A stretch of 64,000 nucleotides of DNA from Cryptomeria japonica (taxonomy: Eukaryota > Streptophyta > Pinopsida > Cupressales > Cupressaceae). The stretch covers positions 378,640,400-378,704,399 of the forward strand of contig NC_081407.1 in assembly GCF_030272615.1 (NCBI RefSeq). Reading direction: 5' to 3'. The notes beneath the pieces are model-generated. The model saw only the letters and a program-made list of their open reading frames with translations. It did not search any database and was not told where the DNA came from. Shown piece by piece: positions 48,188-59,315 of the stretch; position 1 is the stretch's first letter; each line of letters begins with the position of its first letter. The position numbers and the translations under genes are program-made.

Positions 48188-49580
48188 TGTAGTCACACAA
48201 ATTTGTCCAGCTTAATTAAATAAATATTCGCTATTTATTTGATTAAAAATCCACTAGCCATCAATTAATTAAATTAATATTTAATTAATTCATCTCCAAA
48301 CATTCTTCTATTAATTGAATAAATTATTCAATTTATTTTAATTAATTCATTAAAATCAAATTCCATTCAATTAAATAAATAAAATCAATTTATTTAATTA
48401 AAATCCCCCTATTCCTCTTTTAAATAAATTAAATAAAACATTTATTTAAATCATTATCCCCCCCCCCCACTTGCATTTTCCTACAAATGCAACTTGCACA
48501 CATTTATTGAAATAAATGAATTTTTATTTTAATAAAATCCTATTTTCCCTCACCCACCAAATCCACTTGCAAAATCTAATCCCCTTCTAGAGTCTTCTAA
48601 CCCCTTCCTAATTAGCCTAATCCATCCCCTAATTATTGTCACATTCCTAAGCAAAATGGAGTCACTTCTCAAAGACTCCAAAGTCTTTGAAAAGAATTTA
48701 ATGCTTTGTGTGTTCAACAAATTAACCCCCAATGTCTTCCAAGACCACTAATGGCTCTTACATGACCATTTATGGCTCTTACATAACCATTTATCGTTAT
48801 TTCAATCTTGTCTCCCCAAACATTTATTGTTTTGACCATACTCATCCATTTCACATTTGTACAAGAATTTATCCATTGGATAAAAGCTTTATTCTTTGAA
48901 TAAAGAGTTTATTCATTCAACCAACCTTGACTTTAACTCCCAAGGTCATGTCAAGCATTAAATGCTTATTCCCTCTCCTCTTAACCTATCTCACATTGAC
49001 ACTTGTCATCCTGGGATTGGGTTGAAAGCCCTCACATGGATTTGAAATCATTAAATCCTGACCCTTGTTGAGATTGCTTAATCTCAACCATCCATTGCTC
49101 CATTTTTCCTATAAATAGAGCCCATTTCTTCATAATCCAGATCCTGAAAACTTGTATGCATTTAACCTATAGGCATTTTAGAGAGCATTTAGCATAGCAA
49201 ACTCTTATATTGTCATTTTGGTTAAAATAAATCATTTTTAGTATCAAATAGCTTAATATTAGCTTTTTATTTTACATTTGGAGCAAAATACTACAATCTC
49301 AATCCTCCATAAGCATCCATAGTGCAAAAAGCTACTGAAAGCTACACTATTTTGGAACTTGGAGAGGAGAGGAACAAGGGAGAAGGAGCTAAGGCCATGC
49401 TAAGAGGCAGTTGGAGATGCCTCATAATCTTTGTTTCGTTTGTTAGGTACATTAGCATGCTTTTAGTGTCTCTCTTGATATGCTTGTTTAGATTAGTTTT
49501 TGATTGACTAACACTAACGGTTTCTGGTTTTTTTTGTGTTGTTTATCATTGACTAACCTTGTCTATTTAGCAGTGCATCA
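48188..49580 (+). repeat. 5' LTR of element B
   Basis: A 1,393-bp LTR from TGTAGTCACAC to GTGCATCA. The beginning resembles that of the C/D LTR (TGTAGACACC) and both are rich in AATTAAATAAAT palindromes near the start (48,215-48,460). A short C run lies at about 48,462. AGCCCATTTC and CTATAAATAGAG near 49,110-49,130 look like a promoter TATA region. Confidence 0.8.
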
Positions 49581-49582
49581 TT

Positions 49583-49608
49583 TGGTGAACCCGACGTGAA
49601 TCGAACAC
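49583..49608 (+). promoter_or_regulatory. primer-binding site, tRNA-Trp type
   Basis: Two bases after the LTR, TGGTGAACCCGACGTGAA continues with TCGAACAC. It is complementary over 26 nt to the plant tRNA-Trp 3' end as I remember it, including CCA. This fixes the LTR boundary and the strand. Confidence 0.75.
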
Positions 49609-49667
49609 CAAAAATATCATTTAAAAAAAAAAAACTAACATGTCTGACTGTTGAAAGTGTCATATAG

Positions 49668-49915
49668 GTTGTGCTTTGGCGCTATTGAACACGTTCTAGC
49701 ACTACGGACATTTATGCTTTTAGCGCTATTGTTCTTTCAATAGCGCTGTTGTCCAAATTTCAACGCTTTTGCACTGTTTTAGCACGTTGGTCGTTCTTCT
49801 GGCGCTATTGATAATCTTTCAGTGCTTTTGCCTCTCTGTCTTTCCCATTCTTTCAGCACTTTTGTGTTAAATAGCGCCTCTGTTAAAACACAAAATAGCA
49901 CTATTGTAACAGAAT
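49668..49915 (+). repeat. TAGCGCTATTG interspersed motif array
   Basis: About eleven variants in 250 bp with irregular spacing: GGCGCTATTG, TAGCACTACGG, TAGCGCTATTG, TAGCGCTGTTG, CAACGCTTTTG, TAGCACGTTGG, GGCGCTATTG, CAGTGCTTTTG, CAGCACTTTTG, TAGCGCCTCTG, TAGCACTATTG. All are on the plus strand. Many differences are C-to-T or G-to-A. Confidence 0.75.
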
Positions 49916-50577
49916 GTCGTAAAAATCACCTTGTAACCAAAAAAAAAAAAGTGAAAATTTTAGGCTTGTGGAAGCCCCCCCTTGGACATAGATTTTACTA
50001 ACAAATTGTGGTTTGTGCAGGTTAAAACTCATCATTAAAAATCACAAATTTTCCTTTGGTGCTTTTAAAACTTGAAAAAAATAAACATTCACTTCCATTG
50101 CAAGTTAGGATTCATCTTCATTTTGGTGCTTAAAATCAACAAACAAATTTGATTTCCTTGCATCAAACTAAAAGATTTACAATCCACACTTCAAATTTTG
50201 GTGCACATAAAATACACAATCCATTTGTTTTGATTTTTGCAAGCAATTTTACTTCAAGCAAACGTGTTTTCATTAAGTTGACCAGGATTTCCAATTCCTA
50301 GATTACAAAACACATTGCCTTTGAAGTTAAAAAGAACACCATGGCTGTTGGAGCAACATCTCCAAGTAGTTAGATCACATTGCAATGATGGATTAAAAAG
50401 AACAAGTGTCTTTCATGCTTGGCACACTTGTGCAAAAAGTCAGTCGAGTGGTCCCACTTCTAACACACACTATCCTCTCCCTTGACTTTCGTGGTCCTAG
50501 GTGCAAGAGAAAAGTGTTAGTAACACTCAAAATTTTATCTTTTTAAGAGAGGCCTGCCAAGGGATCGATACTCTTGG

Positions 50578-50611
50578 GAACGACCTCGAGCGGTAAATCC
50601 TTTGAGCCGCT
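50578..50611 (+). other. leader hairpin beside GAACGACC (element B)
   Basis: GAACGACC (50,578-50,585) is followed by AGCGGT (50,589-50,594), an 11-nt loop and GCCGCT (50,606-50,611). The stem has five Watson-Crick pairs and one G-U pair. TATA follows. The counterpart in element C is at 57,363-57,409. Confidence 0.5.
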
Positions 50612-50666
50612 ATAGAAATCAGGTGAGAGCGAAAGTTGTAGCCTTGGGTATAGTTGTTCCTACAGC

Positions 50667-50707
50667 GTAACTGGTTGAAAGGACAAATGGGCCCCACCAC
50701 CAGTTAC
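50667..50707 (+). other. 9-bp perfect hairpin in the B leader
   Basis: GTAACTGGT (50,667-50,675) and ACCAGTTAC (50,699-50,707) enclose a 23-nt loop ending in GGGCCCCACC. A perfect 9-bp stem of mixed composition close to the preceding hairpin suggests a structured RNA region. Confidence 0.55.
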
Positions 50708-52199
50708 AAGGCTCTTAAGTGAGTCACTGCAGAATGAACTTATGTCCAAAAACATCAAACATGACTAAACACCTTTAAGTAGTAGCCCACCCATTCTATT
50801 GATTGAGGATATTTGAGATATAATTTAGTGTAAGAGCATAGATGGTTTTGCTCCCAAGATACTCACCATACATATTTCCTTGAGTAGAAACATAGCTTTT
50901 TGAAAAGTCACTTGTGGCTTGATAAAAGTGGTGACTCCCCCATCATAGGGATCATCTATTTGTTATTCTTGTGCAAGACTTAGTATATCACATCCTTACC
51001 TGCCACAGCGAGATTCATAAGGTATGTAGTACCAAAGTCGAAGAAATATCAAGATGTGGGCTAAATTTATCACAACTGGCCATTTGACCTTAGGGATAAA
51101 AAGTGTTTGAAGTGTGTTCATTTTAAGTCAAGACCAAGTGCAAATTGAGTCGGCTTCAGGCTTTGAAAATACACCTTAAAATACATCTAAAAGGAAGGGT
51201 CATATAAAAGTCCAAGGATTGGGTTGATCTAGACCCATACTCATTTGTGCCTTTGAGGCAACATTCTTGTGTTTGTGTGCTTGCTTTGTTTTCTTGTCAA
51301 AGAAAAATCAGAAAATCACCATCCCAAAACAAAGTATTCATCCAACCAAACACATCAAAAACAAAGTGCAAATAACAAAAGTATCAAAATTTATGACCAT
51401 TCTTCACATCTTGCGAAAGAAGAAGCATCATCAGAATATCAACTTGAAAAGAAGACCATTAAGCTCAAAGGCTTTGATCAAAAAGAGGAAATTTTTCTAT
51501 ATAAATAGACAAATCTTTGTCTCACATAGAGTCTTTTTGCATCACATGTGTCTCTACCTTCAAGGCAAAACAAATGAATTTGATTCCGAATCATTGAACC
51601 GTAGAGCTTTTATGCAATATAGAGCTCTGAGTTATCACAAAAACCAAGGAGGTAAGATTAATCCCAACTTTTTCCCAAACGTCTGTATCACATACAACAC
51701 AACTCGAGAAATACCACCAACACCTGAAAGGGAAGAGGTAGAGTTTGTCCAATTTGTAACACAAAGTTTTTATTGAAAGTTGAAAACATTTTCATCCATT
51801 ATCTTACGCATACATCATCACTTCATCATCAATTCATTCCAACTCTCAAAACATTAAGAGGTTCTTGTCCCAAAGTTCTCTTTTAGATATTGCTTGAATC
51901 AAACACATCACATCACTTTTTAGATTATTTCTACATCTAGGATAAGCTCATCCTAAGAGACACATCTATGCAGGTTAAAACTAGTTCATGAGTGAATCCT
52001 CTCATTACTAGGTAGTTAAATCTGTAACACATCTCAGATTGCTATACTCCTTATCACATCAAATCTTATCAAAACACACAAGCAATTCAAAGAAGGAATT
52101 TCGGTTACATCTACCTTAAAAGTGCTAGAGATCCGCATCCAACACCATTCACTAATCTTTCATTTCATCAAAAACTCATCATCATTTTTCACACAACTT

Positions 52200-53700
52200 C
52201 AAAAGCTTATAAACAAAATGGCCCAAACCCAATCACAATCAAGGCAACGAGAAATAGAAATGGAAGAAGAAAAAGAGGAAAATCTCAATGAATTTCAAGA
52301 AGCACTTGGAGGAAATGCGAATGACGAAAACCCAAGTACTCCTACTCCTGCAACAATAGAAAGGGCCCAGCATAACCCTCTCTTTAACAGACTGTTTGAC
52401 GAAATACTCAAGAGCAATGCGGATGCTCACTTCTTAAGACTCGCTCAAGAAGGAGAAAAACTCCCCTCTGACTTTGATCTTGCCCAATTAAGACAAGCAT
52501 CAGAAAGACAAAGTCGCCATGAAGAGGAAAGAGGTAGAGATCCCATCAGATATAACATTCCTTGAGGTAACCCACCACCTCCTCCTCCAAATGAAATGGA
52601 GATGTTGTGGCAAAAAGTCGAGAATCTCGCCCAACAACTTCATAGTGGTGTCAAGACTAATCAATTCTCACTCAATGACATCTGTCCCTATCCTTTTGAT
52701 AGGAATCTTTATATGCCACCCTTTCCAAGTAGATTCGAAACACCCAAATTTGAAAAATATAGAGGAAAGGGAGATCCCCGTGATCATGTCAGAGAATTTC
52801 ATTCCGCTTGTCTCGAAGTGGCATATGAAGACACCTACCTAATGCACCTTTTTCCCCAAAGCTTGGGAGGAACAACCACATCATGGTTTTCCCGACTATC
52901 AGGTGGCATTAGAACATTTGAGGAACTCATCCAAAAATTCCTCGCTCATTACTCTCATAACATTGAACGCGACATCACCATGGCTGATCTGTGCAACACC
53001 AAACAAAGACCAGGTGAACTAGTCTCAGTATTCCTACAACGATGGCATCAAATGTCTAGCAGACGTTCTCTTCAGTTACCTGAACGAGAACTAGTGGAAA
53101 TATTCATTCCCAACTTAAATGAAGAAATGGAATTTCACCTGGATGTCAAAGACACAGACTCTTTTAATGATATGATCACCAAGGGTTTGAAATGTGAACG
53201 GGCACTCATCAAGAAAGGACTCATCAAAATATTTAATGAACCAAAAGATGGTCCTCGCCCGCGCTTCAATAGTGATAAACCAAGCTTCTGGAACGAAAAC
53301 AAGAATATCGTCAATGATGGGGTTGTGGATGCCAGGACTATATAAAATGCATAACCTGTGGTTCGGTTTGCAGGACAAAATCCTCCACCTCAGAATAACA
53401 CAAATGTTCCTTCCAATCAAGGTCGTATCACATCTCATGATGAACCAAGACCTCGTCAGCAAAAACAGAAATGCACATACACTCCCTTAGGGGAACCCAT
53501 TGAAAGAGTATTGCAACAACTCATTTCTCAAAATTTGGTCACTCTACCTAAACTATCAAACTATGAGCCTCAGGTCAAACCGACATGGTGGAGAGATATT
53601 GAACACTGTGAATTCCATCAAGGAAGAGGACACAAGACAAGTAATTGTCACCGATTGAAAGATCTCATTCAGGATCTTATTGACTGAGGAGAAATTGAAA
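52200..53700 (+). pseudogene. element B gag region
   Basis: A short N-terminal part resembles that of element C (HNPLFNRLFDEILK here, NPHFNRLVEEIMR there). The retrotransposon gag core follows (KFEKYRGKGDPRDHVREFHS, WFSRLSGGIRTFEELIQKF, QRPGELVSVFLQRW). A zinc-knuckle-like CEFHQGRGHKTSNCHRLK lies at the end. Gag forms the particle of the element. The region is broken. Confidence 0.85.
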
Positions 53701-53999
53701 TTGAAGGACATGACCCAAAAATGACAAATAATGATCATCTAATGTTCAAAAATCCACTTCCATCACAAGATCAAAGGGGTCCTTCCACTTCCAGGCGAGG
53801 CACTGATACCACTGATTATACATAGGCTGCGTATAATTACACTGTAAATCATCTGTATGATGCCAATGAACAAGTTGCAACTATAACCTTCAAAAATCCC
53901 AACTCAAATTGTAATGTTGTTACATGTCATGGCAAGGTCACCATAAAGGCAGCTCCACAAGGCACTACCTCCATCCCAAAGCAGTACAATCTTGTGGAA

Positions 54000-54600
54000 C
54001 AATTAGACAAAACCCCTACACTTATATCCATTTTAGAACTATTGCGCCTATCGCCATCTCATAAAACTATCTTGGATCAAGCACTCCAAGAGGCATCAGT
54101 CACTGCAAATCTGAATACTGACCAATTTCAAGCCATGGTTGGAAGTCTAAAGTCATCACCTTGTCTCACTTTTTCCGAAAGTGACAACTCTTCCTTCCAG
54201 CAACCTCATAATGCCTTACTCCACATCAAAGGATTTATTAATCAGCATAGGATCAAGCGAGTCTTGATTGATAATGGAGCATGCCTAAATATTTGTCCAT
54301 TGCAGTTGGTCATAGAATTGGGATATGCAATAGAATCAGTGGATCCTCGTAAGAAGATCACAATCAAAGCCTATGACGATGCAGAGCGTTCATCCAAAGG
54401 AGCTGTGGTACTACCAATCCGAGTAGGCCCCGTGGTAAAGCACATCATCCGTTAGGTTCTGGACCTTCCTCTGCCATATAATCTATTGTTAGGGAGACCT
54501 TGGATACATGCCATGCAAGCTGTTCCATCTACCTACCATCAATGTATCAAGTTCCCACATAATGGTGTAGAGATCACAATCCTGGGCGATGCAAATCCCT
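54000..54600 (+). pseudogene. element B aspartic protease region
   Basis: The retropepsin-like core VLIDNGACLNICP is followed by GYAIESVDPRKKITIKAYD and [19 protein letters not shown], the usual order in plant Ty3/Gypsy elements. It would cleave the polyprotein. The region looks broken. Confidence 0.8.
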
Positions 54601-54849
54601 TTGCATTTTGCCATAATATCAGCCATCAACCAGAGAATACTGTTCCTAATAATAGAGAAGCTATTTCCACCACATCATATATAAGTCCCGCCTCTCTTGC
54701 CAGTTCAAACACCACTATACCAAAGCAAGAAAAGCTTAAGATGAAAGTAGCAGAGGAAGGTCCTGGGGAATACAACTTGAGTCAACTCTTTTGTGTAGGA
54801 CAAATGCCCACTTCTCCTAGAACACATGGTAAACCACATCAGTTACTCT

Positions 54850-55774
54850 AGCAACCACTAATCACACCAGCATGTGCTTTGACGCCTTTCATCCTTGGAA
54901 AGAGTCAAGAGGAAGAAACCCAAGATGAGGACCTAGTGGAATGGATCTATAAAGATCCCATCACCACTGATATACCGCAAGTTAAACTTCCTATGGATCA
55001 GTATGGCAAAGGTCTCTTCATTATGCAAAGAATGGGGTATGATGGTCAGAGTGCTTTAGGGTATTGCAAACAAGGACAACACGAACCTCTGCTGCCGGAA
55101 TTAAAGCCCAAAGGTAATACAGGCCTAGGCTTTGAAAAAGAGATCTTTCCTAAACTCAAATTCAAAGGAAAACCCAGCAAACCATTGTGTCAGCCTACTG
55201 CAAAAAGGACACCTTTCATCATTTAAGCAGCATCAAACACCATCACAACTACCCCATCGAGGCTCAAAATCCCAACACCACCGCCTACAATACCAATCAA
55301 ACTAGTAATCCCATCCGCAGTAGCCATCACATCAATAGTACCATTAGCAGCAGCAACTGTATCAGAACCCGCAGCAGCATCCATGGCACCAGCAGTTCCA
55401 ACAGAAACCACTGAGTCAATATTACCGATACTCCCCATATCAGATTCCTTGATCTCCATCAAACTTCCTGTAGCACCGATCACTACAAAGGTACATCAAC
55501 CAATCACACCTGCAGTATTTAACTCCAAGGACATCCCAGTGTGGTATAGTAATCGGATGCTGGAAAGTGACTCAGAGACTGACTCACATGAGTGGGAATT
55601 TGATTTTGTACAGCTAAATATTTCAGATGAGGAAAACACATCACCACCTCCGCCATGCAAAGACATCCCTGTTTATGGAGAAGTATAGATAAAGACCACT
55701 TGGGTTCCTGAACTAGAAACATCTTTGACAGACCCTACGTCTCATCCCACACCTGATTCTGACAGGGAGAGTAC
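54850..55774 (+). pseudogene. element B post-protease region with G-patch-like segment
   Basis: GKGLFIMQRMGYDGQSALG with GLGFEK nearby resembles a G-patch, reported in some plant Gypsy polyproteins between protease and reverse transcriptase. A Pro/Thr/Ser-rich linker follows. The sequence ends where element C starts. Reverse transcriptase is not reached. Confidence 0.6.
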
Positions 55775-56551
55775 TGTAGACACCTAAAATTGTCATGTCT
55801 AATTAAATAAATATTTTATTTATTTAATTACCTAAGCCTAATTCTTCTATTAATTAAATAAATTTTTATTTATTTAATTAATTCATTTATCCTCTTCTAG
55901 CCTTATTTCTCATTTAAATAAATACATTTATTTATTTAAATTATCCCTTTCCTAAATTAAATAAATATTTTTATTTATTTAATTATCTTATTCTTCTATT
56001 AAATAAATAAATCTTTATTTATTTAATTAATTCATTATCTTTTTCTACACATGACACATGTCATTCATCTCTTAATTCCTACACTACCTACCTCTTTCAT
56101 TATTTTGGTATTTCTTTTACCTACCCTCTAATCCTAGCCGACCTCTCTTTTTACACCTCTCAATTTTAACCCTCCATTTCTTATTGTGTCTTCTATTTAA
56201 GGAGATGCTTCCTTCATTGTCAAACCCTAATGACTAATGACTAATCTTGAAGACTTGGCTACACTACGATCCTACTTGCAACCACATTCCGTTCTTTGTT
56301 GAGCTCTTGTACATACAAAAATCTGAGAGCAAATATATCAAGCAAGATCAATGGAGATAGGAAGAATGGAGATCAAAACCCTATTGGATATGTGATGGTA
56401 TAATCTTTGTGATTTTGAGTTATTTGCATTGTCTTAGGTAATCTTCATATGTTATGGTGGATCTTTGTTCATTGTTAGGCTAGGGTTTAGTGGCTGAATT
56501 CATTTAGCCTTTCAATATTGTTATTATTGTTATCCATTTTTACCATACACA
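55775..56551 (+). repeat. 5' LTR of element C
   Basis: 777 bp from TGTAGACACC to CCATACACA. The first third carries five palindromic AT units (55,798-56,040). ATTTAAGGAGATGC near 56,195 is a plausible promoter area. Confidence 0.88.
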
Positions 56552-56554
56552 TTT

Positions 56555-56574
56555 TGGCACGCCCGGTGGGACTC
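56555..56574 (+). promoter_or_regulatory. putative primer-binding site of element C
   Basis: TGGCACGCCCGGTGGGACTC begins three bases after the LTR, the expected place and starting with TGG. It differs from the tRNA-Trp type site of element B. I could not assign the tRNA from memory. Confidence 0.65.
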
Positions 56575-56662
56575 TTGTCCCTTTGCATTTAACATTTTTG
56601 TTGCAGATTTTGCATTTTTGAAGTTGCAGATCGGACAATTTTCGACGACATTTTAGGTTTTT

Positions 56663-56925
56663 CCGCGTCTATGAGCGTTCGGATCACGTTTTTGTGTTTC
56701 AGAAGCGTCTACAATATCGTGAATCACGTCTATGTTTTTGTCAGAATTTATTTTGCAGGTTTTTGGAGACGCGTCTGTGAATTGAAAACGCGTCTGTGTT
56801 GAATCTTCCCGCGTCTGTGGTCGAAAAAAACGTCTGCGTTCTGTGAGCGCGTCTGTGCATCACAGAACCGCGTCTGTGTCATACAGACACGTTTGTGTCT
56901 TGTATAACTGCGTCTGTGCTCTCTG
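56663..56925 (+). repeat. GCGTCTGTG array 1, element C leader
   Basis: Six exact GCGTCTGTG and about six variants (GCGTCTATG, CGTCTGCG, CGTTTGTG and others), all on the plus strand and irregularly spaced by 15-40 nt. It starts about 90 bp after the primer site. Confidence 0.85.
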
Positions 56926-57299
56926 TTTTGCAATTTTCAAATTTTTCTTTGATCCGGGTTTTCGGATCTTATACTTAGGGTTTCAGATCTGGTTTATTTT
57001 CGGCTAACCCTTGCAGATCTAGCTAACGAAGTTTATGCAGCTTGCTTTGGAGGCAAAAATGTTTTTGTTGAAGGCCCCTTTTTCACAAAGTCTTTTGGGT
57101 TTTCTAAAATTAACCTAACTTGTGTTCTTGCAGGAAGGGGTTATCATTTGAAACAACCCAAACTACTAACAATTTTGTTGCAGGGCCTTGGCTAGGGTTT
57201 TGTAATTTTGTTGTGTGCCTTGTTTTCATAGACTAGCAAACACTTCCATTGGTGCACTAAAATTGAATCATTGTCTTTTGTGTCTTGAGCAATAGGCTC

Positions 57300-57870
57300 T
57301 TTTTGTTTAATCTTTAGAGGGCCTGTCTTCCCGTGTGGTCATTAGGACTACTAGTGAGAAGAGAACGACCCAAGTGGTAGCGAGGAAAACCCACCTCATC
57401 CGAACCACTATAATCAAATGTATTCATAGTGAAAACTATGGATAACATGTGCTGATTAGTTCATACCGACACTATGTCTCCCCATAAACCCGTTTGATCA
57501 AATTTATTTGATCATTTGTTGGGCGTAACCCCTACCGGCTGGGAGCCTTCTGTATTTACAGAGCTGAAAGTGCCGCATGTATGGCCACATGAGCGGATGC
57601 CCTTACTAGCACCATTTTGTTTTAGAGGCCCAAATCCTTCTAGTTGTTGGGGCAGGAGGTCGGACCTCTAGTAGCGGCCCACACACATACGGTTCTTAGT
57701 AGAGATACAAAGTTCACCATGGGGAGTTTTCATGGGGACTGATGCTTGGCTGACCCGAGAAGTGAGTGCCGAGGGTGGAGCCAGTGAGGTCAAGCATCTA
57801 AGTATCCACTCTGAATAGCGTAGCCTCGGGGGTAAAACCCTATGTGGGATCAACAACTATTGTCTTGGCC
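57300..57870 (+). other. GC-richer structured segment of the C leader
   Basis: No ORF, but composition is balanced and full of short complementary pieces, including the hairpin beside GAACGACC at 57,363-57,409: AGTGGT (57,373-57,378) with ACCACT (57,404-57,409), and inner GAGG with CCTC. A second candidate is GGCTGGGAGCC near 57,537. The order relative to the arrays parallels element B. Confidence 0.5.
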
Positions 57871-58119
57871 AGCCATAAGAATTGTGCTTGACTTATGTTA
57901 AACATTCAAAGCATTCAGGATCAAACAACAAAACATTGTGTCTTTTGTGTCTTCAAGTGTATGCAAAACATTTTACATCAAACAACACACTTTTGGAGTC
58001 TAAACATTGAGTCCTCATCAACATTGTGTCCTTTTGTCACGAAAAACAGTCAAATAGTCGGATTTGGTCACAACAAAACAATTTCACAGATTGGAAAAAT
58101 TGCACGAAGTTTACAGAAA

Positions 58120-58358
58120 CGCGTCTGTGTCTGTTTTAACCGCGTCTGGGTAATCTAAGTGCGTCTGTGAAGGGTAGAATAGCGTCTGTGTTTTTAGAAG
58201 CGTTTGTGTCGAACAGAGACACGTTTGTGTCTGGAAATCGCATCTGTGAAGTATACAGAGGCGTCTGTGTCCAGAATTGCAAAAACTTTACAGTCCGGCA
58301 AACATAAACAAGAAAATCGCAGAAGCGCGTCTGGGTTAAACATAGTAGCGTCTGTGTT
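58120..58358 (+). repeat. GCGTCTGTG array 2, element C leader
   Basis: Five exact GCGTCTGTG and about five variants (GCGTCTGGG, GCGTTTGTG, ACGTTTGTG, GCATCTGTG), all on the plus strand, ending about 500 bp before gag. It is separated from array 1 by the structured segment. Confidence 0.85.
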
Positions 58359-58855
58359 CAAAATTGCAAGAAAAAAAAATTTCAGAGTCCAACAAACAAG
58401 AGAAATCAGTTTCGGAATACTTGAGCTTCCTAGGTTGTTTCTTCAGGTTTCATCTAGCATTCAAACTGTCTCTGGGTATCATACAGTCCATCATTGCTTC
58501 ACACCTCATTTTACATTCATACTTGTCTAAACTTGAGTCAAAAGGTCACTTGCTTGTCCTCATCATACTTTGTCAACATACTACATACAACTACACTTTG
58601 CTAAGTGGTCCCTCATCAAGGTTTCTTACCTTTGGGTCTCATTTGGTCTTACTTAGGGTCAAGGTCAGCTTACCTCATCAAGAGAAACTATCCTCTCTTT
58701 GGAAGTCACACCTACTCTACTACTTACATACTTGGTCTTACACTTTGGACATTGCAAGTAAACTTCAGATTCATTTGCACTCCATACAACTCTTGGTCTT
58801 TCATACTCTTTCCATTTTCATCTAGTCTTACACATCTTGGTCAAACACCTAGTTC

Positions 58856-59315
58856 ATGGTTGAAACCCGTCTTCAAAAATCTAGGAGAAAAGCTAAAGAA
58901 GCTCAAGAGTCCACCAACATGAGTTCTTATGAGTATGACAATGATTTATTTTTCAATCCTGAGCACACTACATTACCTGACATGGAGGTTTATAGAAACA
59001 ATCCAAATGTTGAGAACACAGACACTACAAACAACAATGCTACACACAATGACAATGTGGACAACTTTTCAATACAATCAGCAGACATAGAAGAATCCAT
59101 AATGAATCCTCATTTCAATAGATTGGTTGAAGAGATAATGAGGAGAGATCGACAATACTTCTTACACATGATGGCACAAAGTGGAGCTAAAATACCTCAT
59201 GACTTTGACATGTCTCAACTTATGGAAAATCGACCCTCGCAACAAACTCACTCCAACATGGATCAAAGGAGACCCAATAGTGGAGGAAATAGAGGACCGC
59301 ATATGGTACCTGAAT
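58856..59315 (+). pseudogene. element C gag N-terminal region
   Basis: Starts MVETRLQKSRRKAKEAQE and contains NPHFNRLVEEIMRRDRQYFL and SGAKIPHDFDMSQL, matching the layout of the B gag N-terminus (EGEKLPSDFDLAQL). The rest of gag and pol are absent in this copy. The element is a fragment. Confidence 0.7.

Larger units (their letters stand above)
49609..52200 (+). other. long structured leader of element B
   Basis: About 2.6 kb lies between primer site and gag. It contains the TAGCGCTATTG array (49,668-49,915), two hairpins (50,578-50,611 and 50,667-50,707) and no convincing protein. The ORF at 51,267-51,776 is Lys/His-rich and lacks a known domain. Confidence 0.6.
48188..55774 (+). mobile_element. 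element B: Ty3/Gypsy-type LTR retroelement, left part only
   Basis: Parts in order: 5' LTR (48,188-49,580), primer-binding site, a leader of about 2.6 kb, gag, protease, and a region with a G-patch-like segment. The plant Gypsy assignment rests on the gag core and protease context ([13 protein letters not shown]); the group is probably close to Tat or Athila. No reverse transcriptase, integrase or 3' LTR is present before element C begins at 55,775, so B was interrupted or truncated there. It looks broken, with at least a few interruptions. It is older than the insertion of C. Confidence 0.85.
55775..59315 (+). mobile_element. element C: Ty3/Gypsy-type LTR element, 5' part only
   Basis: Parts: 5' LTR, primer-binding site, a leader of about 2.3 kb with two GCGTCTGTG arrays, and the start of gag. 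AGTAC (55,770-55,774) would be the left target copy. The body stops at 59,315, where an inverted partial LTR of the same family begins. The LTR matches the solo LTR at 6,767-7,550 closely by eye, so the family was active relatively recently compared with element B. It is truncated. Confidence 0.85.

Noticed and set aside
51267-51776. 169-codon ORF in the element B leader as an extra gene
   Set aside because: Lys/His-rich, no recognisable domain, and overlapped by another frame of similar quality.
56663-58358. CRISPR-like spaced repeats (GCGTCTGTG)
   Set aside because: The motif is only 9 nt, spacing is irregular, and it lies in an LTR element leader.
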